A DNA stretch of 22,106 bases from a virus. Both the position numbers and the translations under genes were made by a program. Of the stretch, positions 1 to 6,608 are shown piece after piece. Under the pieces are notes generated by a model. That model saw only the letters and a list, made by a program, of their open reading frames with translations, was not told the DNA's origin and searched no databases. Every line of letters begins with the position of its first letter. The first letter of the stretch is position 1. Location of the stretch: positions 1 to 22,106 of IMG/VR virus record IMGVR_UViG_3300045738_000831; one strand, written 5' to 3'.

Positions 1-939
1 AAAATTAGGTGCTCCCGAGTGGCTTTTATGACCATTTATAAATATACCTAAAAATTGAGTCGGTGGATATTGTTGCCCGGTTGGTTTAGTCCACCCAAAT
101 GCTACATACCCAGCTAATACTCCTTTAAGTTCTTGAGATGTTGTATTATCTATGAAAAAATTGGTTCGAATTTTAACATAATCTGTGGTGACCAGCGGTT
201 GGTTATTTTGGATCCATTTAATTTTATGTTTTTTAAAATTAAGTTTTGGAGTCCATTTCGTCATCTGGTTCACTTGACTCATGGCAGGATCGCGACGATT
301 TTGTGGCTCGTGCCAAATGTCATCATCCGGGTATATATAAAAATTATCACTCTGTCCCGTATCGTGTAAATCTCTTATGGGGACATTTTTTCGTTTTGGT
401 TTAGTATCACATTTAGGTGCCTTAACGTCTTTTTTATCCTTAGGAACTAAAATGTTAGATACTTGACCGGTTCCTGGTGCCTCAATAATAAGAGATAAAT
501 TATCTTGTTCCTCTTTACCAGTATTAAACGAATAGGTGTCAAGTAATTTGACATCACCACTATCGGAATGGGTCCGGCCTTTCTTTAAACTGACAATAAT
601 TGTATAATAGTCAAAATTCAGGTCATCGCGGACGCCGGTGATTTTTAATTTATATTTTGTTCTCTTATGGCGTTTTGGATGATATGTATTCCCGAAGATG
701 CCTACATCTTCTACTTTTAGGCCATCTGATTTCTGTATATGTTCATGAGATGAACCATCGCCATAATCGATAGTAAATTTAATATAATTACTGAAGCCTT
801 GCCGAAAGAGGATCAGATTACTGATATCAACAGTTAAAGTTATAGAACCGATAAACTCCTTGAGAGTTACAACCTCATCAATCGTGCTGATTGTAGCTGA
901 CGCTGTTATCTCCGGTACTGTATATTTAAATGCGGCCAT
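1..939 (-). CDS. PKD-domain virion protein, 3' end cut by window edge
   Basis: An open frame of 313 codons runs from an ATG at 939 to base 1 without a stop, so the C-terminus lies outside the window. Residues about 50-105 look like a PKD/Ig-like fold: IDYGDGS at 57-63 matches the family's GDGS turn, and the later FGNTYHP and TKYKLKITGV segments match its closing strands. Residues about 155-200 are Lys/Pro-rich. The following part (WIQNNQ, FGWTKP) looks like a separate beta-rich domain. PKD domains are common in phage tail and adhesin proteins, and this gene closes a run of structural genes, so a virion role is inferred. The start sits 21 bases after the previous stop in an AT-rich leader with no Shine-Dalgarno motif. 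No enzymatic motif was seen. Confidence 0.75.
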   Translation of the reverse strand, partial: MAAFKYTVPEITASATISTIDEVVTLKEFIGSITLTVDISNLILFRQGFSNYIKFTIDYGDGSSHEHIQKSDGLKVEDVGIFGNTYHPKRHKRTKYKLKITGVRDDLNFDYYTIIVSLKKGRTHSDSGDVKLLDTYSFNTGKEEQDNLSLIIEAPGTGQVSNILVPKDKKDVKAPKCDTKPKRKNVPIRDLHDTGQSDNFYIYPDDDIWHEPQNRRDPAMSQVNQMTKWTPKLNFKKHKIKWIQNNQPLVTTDYVKIRTNFFIDNTTSQELKGVLAGYVAFGWTKPTGQQYPPTQFLGIFINGHKSHSGAPNF

Positions 940-960
940 ACTTCGCGATATTATAATTAT

Positions 961-2250
961 TTACTGTAATTTTATCTGTTTGGTAGTTCTTGAAACCCAC
1001 CCCTTACTGGCGCTGTAGGGGCAAATTGTCCACGTATGTGGTTCAGTAAATGAAGTGATATTAATAGCAAGCCGAATAGGGCTTTGGGTTAATAATTTAA
1101 TAGCAGTAGAACCGTCTATTTTTTGGCGATGTACTTCATTTTTATTGATATCATGTGCTCCCACATACCAGTATGAACAGTCATCTGGCTTATCTATTTC
1201 TTCTGGATCAAACTCAAGTATTGCTGTATAACTACTCTTAAATGCTTTTGACCAGTCAAGCTCACCACCGATAATCATTGGATTGGGTGGTGGACTTCCA
1301 TGGCGCGTATGTGATTGAACCGCTTGTAACTTAAAATTAATTCCAGCATATTTTTCATAATCAATCAACTCTCTCTTTGTGCCCAATCCAAACTTACCAA
1401 GATCAGGCACCTCTTTATTAAATTCTTTCGGTTCAGTAGGTGAAGGCGGAATTCCTAACAGGGCTCGCACACGCTTGACATTTTGGACTTCTAAATTAGA
1501 CCACCATGGTTCCGTACACTCGGAATTCCATGGATCATGATCAACAACATGTTGGTTGATGTGAGGTCGGTGATACAAATGATATAGAATAAGTTTATTG
1601 GGGTGAAACAAATCGTATCCATGAGTATATGCTCTTACAGCTAGCGATATTTCTTCTCCATTAAAATATAGCCCCGGGTCGGATGGTACATTCTCAATAA
1701 AATCTCCAGTTGTAAATAAAAAATGCCCAGACACAAAACGTGCAGGTTCCGGTGCTTTTATTTTTCTATAATCATCCATGTATTGCGGTTTATGATGTAA
1801 AATTCCTTGAGGGGTAAATCTATTAAACACTGCTCTAGTAGGAGTGAGATCCACCTCATGCATCTTATCAGTAAAATATGGTGTGCCGCAAGTAGATAAA
1901 ATTGGCTTATCACTACCAGTTTCTTTGATCATTCTCAATAAGATTCTATCCCAATTTTTTACAAACCGATGATGAGAATCTAACTGTAAGATGTAATCTT
2001 CCCCGTCGTAAAATTTTTGTAGTTGGTGACGGGCCCAACATACCCCGCTACTGTACTTCCAGTCAAACGATAATATATTAAAATTGTCTCTATCTTGATA
2101 TTGTGTAAGATACGTATCAGAATTATCTTTCTGCCACGCTATAGCGAATTTTAACCTTCTGGGATTATCTGCCTTTTCAATACAATCCTCTATTGTAGGT
2201 ATAATTTCTGCGTCTCTATAACACGGTATCTGTATGAAGATGTATTTCAT
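961..2250 (-). CDS. GlcNAc-transferase-family glycosyltransferase (Skp1 GnT1-like)
   Basis: This 429-residue protein resembles the PF11397 GlcNAc-transferase family, whose eukaryotic members add GlcNAc to hydroxyproline of Skp1. Visible signatures are PCYRD at residues 9-13, a DXH-type metal/nucleotide-sugar motif in DSHHRF (91-96), a glycine/acidic segment FNGEEISLAVRAYTHGYD (196-213) and HLYHR (224-228). The GT-A-like catalytic part ends near residue 260. Residues about 320-429 form a second, probably beta-rich domain that may bind the acceptor. It starts with ATG at 2250 and overlaps the preceding glycosyltransferase gene by 35 bases, implying coupled expression. Its place among tail genes suggests that it glycosylates a virion protein, but host-surface modification is also possible. 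The family call is fairly secure; the donor sugar and acceptor are inferred. Confidence 0.75.
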   Translation of the reverse strand: MKYIFIQIPCYRDAEIIPTIEDCIEKADNPRRLKFAIAWQKDNSDTYLTQYQDRDNFNILSFDWKYSSGVCWARHQLQKFYDGEDYILQLDSHHRFVKNWDRILLRMIKETGSDKPILSTCGTPYFTDKMHEVDLTPTRAVFNRFTPQGILHHKPQYMDDYRKIKAPEPARFVSGHFLFTTGDFIENVPSDPGLYFNGEEISLAVRAYTHGYDLFHPNKLILYHLYHRPHINQHVVDHDPWNSECTEPWWSNLEVQNVKRVRALLGIPPSPTEPKEFNKEVPDLGKFGLGTKRELIDYEKYAGINFKLQAVQSHTRHGSPPPNPMIIGGELDWSKAFKSSYTAILEFDPEEIDKPDDCSYWYVGAHDINKNEVHRQKIDGSTAIKLLTQSPIRLAINITSFTEPHTWTICPYSASKGWVSRTTKQIKLQ

Positions 2251-3004
2251 CTATTATTCGTTGATATTTATCGGACATACCATACATAGTCAAATGGTTA
2301 ATCCACACGTATGATTTAGAATTATATTGCTCATCGTAATACGTATTGGGCAATTGCTTAATTATTATATCATTTTGATTTATAATATTATTCACTGCTA
2401 TATGATCAATTCCCCACTCTTTAACATTTCCTCGAATATGTAACCATATTGAGAAAAATATATCTTGCATTTTCTTTATATTTTTGATACAAAATAATGT
2501 TGTAGAAATTCTAGGGTCTTCATCAAGACATGGCACAACTAATAAATCGGCTTGGCTTATTTTTTCATATAAGGATGTTATATCTCTATTAATAACATTA
2601 TCTACATCAATGTAAATCAAATCCGAACTATATTTTTTTAAAATTTTTGGTATAATTTTAAACCTAATATTAGCACAATAAGCTTCTTTTTCGCTATATA
2701 ATTTACCGGTGCCGGATTTTGATGAATTTACGAACATTTTATTACTATGTCGTAGAGCGGGGAACGGAGGAAGTGCCGTTTTAGTATTTTTAGTGTTTAG
2801 GTGAGTTTCTTCTGAACTATAGTCCCCCACAAATGAAAATTGATTAATAACTTGATTAATACTTGATTGATCTACGTTAATAAAATGAATATATACTTGT
2901 TTAAAGGATACATTCTTATCTAAAAAATATAAAAAGCAATTTAGATATTTTAGATATTTTAAATCACAAACTAGAAAGATTATAGGCTTAGATGTATCAT
3001 ACAT
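2216..3004 (-). CDS. GT-A-type glycosyltransferase, DXD motif
   Basis: The gene encodes 262 residues when started at the ATG at 3004, which overlaps the upstream stop by eight bases. ATGs at 3007 and 3043 are possible, but 3043 would lengthen the overlap. The N-terminal strand (KPIIFLVCDLKYL), the segment YSEKEAYCANIRF (103-115) and YIDVDNVI (131-138), with a DVD metal-binding motif at 133-135, are typical of GT-A nucleotide-sugar transferases. GIDHIAVNNII (198-208) fits the acidic catalytic region. No signal peptide or membrane helix is evident. The gene is clearly more AT-rich, with more Lys/Asn/Ile codons, than its neighbours, which suggests separate acquisition. Its 3' end overlaps the next glycosyltransferase by 35 bases, so the two probably act in one pathway. 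The substrate is unknown. Confidence 0.65.
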   Translation of the reverse strand: MYDTSKPIIFLVCDLKYLKYLNCFLYFLDKNVSFKQVYIHFINVDQSSINQVINQFSFVGDYSSEETHLNTKNTKTALPPFPALRHSNKMFVNSSKSGTGKLYSEKEAYCANIRFKIIPKILKKYSSDLIYIDVDNVINRDITSLYEKISQADLLVVPCLDEDPRISTTLFCIKNIKKMQDIFFSIWLHIRGNVKEWGIDHIAVNNIINQNDIIIKQLPNTYYDEQYNSKSYVWINHLTMYGMSDKYQRIIDEIHLHTDTVL

Positions 3005-3647
3005 CATCCAAATCCGGAACTTCAGGTGGGCGAGGGGCGACAAAATCCGGGGCTGGTAGTAATAAGGTTGGCCAGAACGAAATTAGTTTTGGGACCGTAT
3101 CATATTGTTTAATATTTATATCTTGAGGAAGATCCCTAAGCATTTTTTTAATATGGCCTATCTCTTCTACGCCGTCAGTATCACTCTGCTCTAATGACAT
3201 ATTAAATTCAATATCGAGCTGTTTTAAGGCGCGATTGCGGTACCATTTTATTACCCCTACCCAAGTCTCCTGACACAGGCCGATATCATACGTAATAAAA
3301 TTAACATGCCATGGATCGACATCTAAATCCCATGGGCTTATATCATAATTATACCTCCAACCTTTTCTAAAACTTTGATGTAAATTCTCAGAATATGCAT
3401 TCCAAGGGATTAATGTAAAGGGAATATCACCGCGACCGTCAAAGGAGCTATTTCCCATTAACTCAATAAAATCTACACATGTCATGCTATCCGGTGCTTC
3501 AGGTAGCCGTGAATTGATAATTAAATTACCACTAGGCAAAACAAACACTAAGGCACAGTCCTGTAACCTCAATTGATTATTCTGGATTAAACCGCAATGA
3601 TACTGTTTTACCTGATCTAAGAGATTTAATTTTGTTTGTTTATCCAT
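2997..3647 (-). CDS. Unknown 216-residue protein of the tail operon
   Basis: I do not recognise this protein. The ATG at 3647 is preferred over an in-frame codon at 3665 because it begins just after the upstream stop (TAA, one base, ATG). The sequence is soluble-looking, Trp-rich and acidic, with no membrane segment. The middle (about 85-140) has several aromatic clusters (IPWNAY, KGWRYNYDISPWD, DVDPWHVNF). Residues about 165-180 are Asp/Glu-rich, and the last 20 residues are proline-rich and acidic (PAPDF, APRPPEVPD). Lying between a giant adhesin-like gene and two glycosyltransferases, it could be an assembly chaperone or a small baseplate/fibre component, but nothing in the sequence decides between these. 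Confidence 0.7.
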   Translation of the reverse strand: MDKQTKLNLLDQVKQYHCGLIQNNQLRLQDCALVFVLPSGNLIINSRLPEAPDSMTCVDFIELMGNSSFDGRGDIPFTLIPWNAYSENLHQSFRKGWRYNYDISPWDLDVDPWHVNFITYDIGLCQETWVGVIKWYRNRALKQLDIEFNMSLEQSDTDGVEEIGHIKKMLRDLPQDINIKQYDTVPKLISFWPTLLLPAPDFVAPRPPEVPDLDDV

Positions 3648-3648
3648 T

Positions 3649-6561
3649 TTACTGTAATACTGCAAAGAATATTGTGTTTACTGTTCTAGGATCTGCATAT
3701 AAACTATATGGTAATGAGTCTAAAGCAGTAATTTTATCTGGGTAGCATATCCGGAATTGTCTCTTATTTTTTGCTTGATACATACTCGGATCATCTACTA
3801 AAAACGTGTTAGTTCCTCCTCCAGGTAGCGACATAGATGTGTTCGCTTGATGTGTCACTCGGTAAGCTGCCGGCATATCTTGATGGTGTAAGGTAGGAAC
3901 AGTAATAAGATCACCATTAGATGCTTGAGCTATAACAGCATAATCACTAGTTTCCATTTCATTTTGGAACGTTATTAACAATCCATTAAATGTTCCAAAC
4001 CCATAGTCATGAATAGCAAAAACATTTTTCCCGGATGCCAATACATTATGTCTGGTAAACACTTGACTCAGTCCATTAACTTCGCGGCCTCGGGCCGCTA
4101 GCAATTCCGTATATGTATCATCAGTTAATGAAGTTGGCGTCAATAGTTGTGTTTCACCATTTGTATACACTAATCTAAACTCATTCCATGGACCAACATT
4201 ATAACCACCAATTCCGCAAGGTCTGTTATATCCGATATGACTAAACCTATTGAATAAATGCTGACCGTTTTTATATCTACAATAATAGAATGCATCAGCC
4301 CGATATATAGTACCGTAATATGAATCATCTGGTTGTGTAATCCTATAACTTACACCAGCACCAGCGGGTACTATTGGTATGAGCGGGTCACCGGCCTCGA
4401 ACGGTATCGTGGGATCTCCGACGGTGCCGGCAATCGGTGATTGGCCTGGATTACCACCGGTTGGAAGTGTTGCTGGAATAGCGGCGCGGCCAGGAGAATA
4501 TGGATTATAAGGGCCGGCGGCTATTGCTGCGACAGCCGGTACATATGCATGACCGGGTATAACCGCGTTTGGCGGATTTCCGGCGATGGGCTGGTTGGGC
4601 GGATCGGCAGGTATAAACGGTTGATCCGGATCTGCCGCGATAGACGGTTGCAGGGCACCACCTTGCTGTTGAAATGTTGTATTCAGCAGATAATATGACG
4701 AGGTCCAAAAATCAGTAAAGAATAATTCATTTGTGCAAGGGTTAATTGTAATGTCTCTCAATCCAAAATGACCACCGCTACGCATACCTGTTTCATTTAC
4801 ATCTGCTAATGTAGATGCAATAACTGGGATAACCATCACCTTTCCAACCTCACCAGGGCCATCTGCAGTACCATCAGTCCCCGCTAGTGAATAATTACCG
4901 TTAAGAGCACCAACAATTTTACGTACACCTCTACCGGATTTTCCATCCAATGAGCCGCTACTTTGGTTATAATAAGATGATTGAGTTGGAGACGTGGATA
5001 CATACAAATGATCTCCGGTTGCCCAAGCCGTATTTCTAGCGGCGCCGGGACCGCTCCCGGGATCTCCGACTGGTTTTCCTGGGTCGTCATTACCCATATT
5101 AATAACCTTCATGTCACCTGATATAAACAAATCACCTTCGCGCCACGTTTTATAATCCCGATCTGCGTCATGTTGTGCAGACATAGCTAGATCCGGTCCA
5201 TATGGTTCACCGACTAACAATTCAAAGATACTGTTACCACCGAAACCATGGCCTATGTGAGTCGGTTCGATAGTATGAATGTTGGGAATATCAGGGATGT
5301 CCGGAGCTGTTGGGGGTGTTGCTCCAGATCCAGTGGTGGTAATTTCAGTAGGATCTCTCTTTGCATTACGAGCACCGCTATGAACTACATAAATCCTGCT
5401 TGCTGAGCGAGATACTGCTTCTTTTGACATTGTCGGTAGCCATTGCTTATTAATATTACCGGGCTTTCCAAAATAACCAAAACCTAGGTTCATTTCACGT
5501 TCGCTCGACCACCAATTTGGATCTAAGTCATTTTGTGAATTATTGGAAATAAAAACCTTAATCCCTTTTATGCCTGTTGTATCCATGTTAGGATTAGCCG
5601 AGGTACCTTCAACGTCATCTTTATAACTTGAATGCCAAAATCTATGAATGCAATATTTGCTTGTATAATCGTCTGTTAATACCCCCGGGGCTGTACCAAT
5701 GACCGGAAGCCGTAAAATGGCGGCGTGCGCTGCTGCTTTTGTGTTGGTTACTTTATTATAGTCTGGAGATATCCCAAAATAAAGATATGTTGTAGTGCAA
5801 GCCGGGTAATTAGCAGCAAAAAAATCTTGTGGTACATGAGCAATATCTAAACAGTCAATATTAACATTATCGGTTGCCATTCTTGCCCATGTTACCAAGT
5901 TCGAACCATCACGATCCATTCGGTATATAGCTGATTGACCGTGATCACATCTACATGCAAAAAACACATAATCATGCACATCATCAAAAGCGACTGCGCA
6001 TGGATCGTAATAACCGGGGCCGCCGTTGCTTAAGTCTTTAACAACCTCGATCCCAGTACCGTCTAAGTTACAGCGGAGGATGGCCTCACCTTGACCTCCA
6101 AGCTCACGCCACGTCCACCCATCTTTATCGTTAGAATCTAAGCCTTGAACTCGTGGATAAGTTCCGCGGCAGAAATATATTTTGTTATATTTAGTGTCAA
6201 CATATATATTACCAGAATGTAGATATTTGTTATAACTTACACCAGTAGCATCAACTTCTAAAGACCCTCTTACTATATCCGCCTGATCTGTGGGTAGTGA
6301 CCATATTCTCTCGCGAGTATCACCGTTAAGATAAAAAGTACCGTACGCGGCGACCTGGCCGGCTTGGGCTTTGTCCGCCTTATACTCTGTTTGAGGTACA
6401 TAATAACTGCTTAATGTTGAAACTTCAGCACCAAGAGTTCTCCACTCTGTATAATTAGCACCAGAGGCAACTGAAGTGAGTAGGAGTTCATTACCACCTG
6501 AGTATAAATAGCCGGTTGGTAGGCGGTCAAGTTGTGTAAGTGTAAAGCTTTGTGTTGCCAT
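3649..6561 (-). CDS. Large virion adhesin with propeller-like repeats and Pro/Ala linker
   Basis: This is a 970-residue protein starting at ATG 6561 after a 47-base gap. Residues about 115-240 contain blocks resembling YWTD/LDL-receptor-type propeller blades: GNIYVDTKYNKIYF, then AILRCNLDGTGIEVV, then YDPCAVAFDD and AIYRMDRDGSNLV. Another blade-like segment is at about 603-627 (DITINPCTNELFFTDFW). Residues 638-735 are a Pro/Ala/Gly-rich, locally GC-rich insert. The C-terminal 230 residues are beta-rich, with no motif I can name. There is no signal peptide, transmembrane helix or catalytic motif. Propellers in phage tails are usually interaction modules, so a receptor- or glycan-binding fibre/baseplate protein is inferred. 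The propeller assignment is by pattern only and the number of blades cannot be counted reliably. Confidence 0.7.
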   Translation of the reverse strand: MATQSFTLTQLDRLPTGYLYSGGNELLLTSVASGANYTEWRTLGAEVSTLSSYYVPQTEYKADKAQAGQVAAYGTFYLNGDTRERIWSLPTDQADIVRGSLEVDATGVSYNKYLHSGNIYVDTKYNKIYFCRGTYPRVQGLDSNDKDGWTWRELGGQGEAILRCNLDGTGIEVVKDLSNGGPGYYDPCAVAFDDVHDYVFFACRCDHGQSAIYRMDRDGSNLVTWARMATDNVNIDCLDIAHVPQDFFAANYPACTTTYLYFGISPDYNKVTNTKAAAHAAILRLPVIGTAPGVLTDDYTSKYCIHRFWHSSYKDDVEGTSANPNMDTTGIKGIKVFISNNSQNDLDPNWWSSEREMNLGFGYFGKPGNINKQWLPTMSKEAVSRSASRIYVVHSGARNAKRDPTEITTTGSGATPPTAPDIPDIPNIHTIEPTHIGHGFGGNSIFELLVGEPYGPDLAMSAQHDADRDYKTWREGDLFISGDMKVINMGNDDPGKPVGDPGSGPGAARNTAWATGDHLYVSTSPTQSSYYNQSSGSLDGKSGRGVRKIVGALNGNYSLAGTDGTADGPGEVGKVMVIPVIASTLADVNETGMRSGGHFGLRDITINPCTNELFFTDFWTSSYYLLNTTFQQQGGALQPSIAADPDQPFIPADPPNQPIAGNPPNAVIPGHAYVPAVAAIAAGPYNPYSPGRAAIPATLPTGGNPGQSPIAGTVGDPTIPFEAGDPLIPIVPAGAGVSYRITQPDDSYYGTIYRADAFYYCRYKNGQHLFNRFSHIGYNRPCGIGGYNVGPWNEFRLVYTNGETQLLTPTSLTDDTYTELLAARGREVNGLSQVFTRHNVLASGKNVFAIHDYGFGTFNGLLITFQNEMETSDYAVIAQASNGDLITVPTLHHQDMPAAYRVTHQANTSMSLPGGGTNTFLVDDPSMYQAKNKRQFRICYPDKITALDSLPYSLYADPRTVNTIFFAVLQ
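4357..4650 (-). repeat. Pro/Ala/Gly-rich low-complexity insert in the 970-residue protein
   Basis: Residues 638-735 of the encoded protein consist of irregular repeats of the type IPA-PP, PIAG, IPG, VPAVAAIAAG and GDP-IPI. The DNA is visibly richer in G+C than the flanks. It sits between a propeller-like strand segment and another beta-rich segment, and so reads as an extended linker or insertion within a folded region. Confidence 0.6.
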
Positions 6562-6608
6562 CGCGTATTAATTATTTAAGATCAAATACATAATATCAAG
6601 AACTTTCA

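Noticed and set aside
133-369. Plus-strand open frame of 78 residues
   Set aside because: It is antisense to the continuous minus-strand PKD-protein frame, with no domain and no ribosome binding site.
3005-3043. Longer start for the DXD glycosyltransferase
   Set aside because: It would extend the overlap into the upstream gene's Pro-rich tail and put 13 residues before the usual N-terminal strand. The ATG at 3004 fits better.
3113-3120. Exact TATAAATA on the minus strand, a T4-type late promoter box
   Set aside because: It lies inside a coding region. One other exact copy occurs within a gene at 9046-9053; about this many are expected by chance in AT-rich DNA.
4441-4698. Plus-strand open frame of 85 residues
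   Set aside because: It lies antisense to the GC-rich Pro/Ala insert, where stop codons are rare by composition, and shows no recognisable protein features.
6562-6608. Largest intergenic gap, considered as a terminator or promoter
   Set aside because: The 47 bases are AT-rich with no stable hairpin, no T-run after a stem and no convincing promoter pair.
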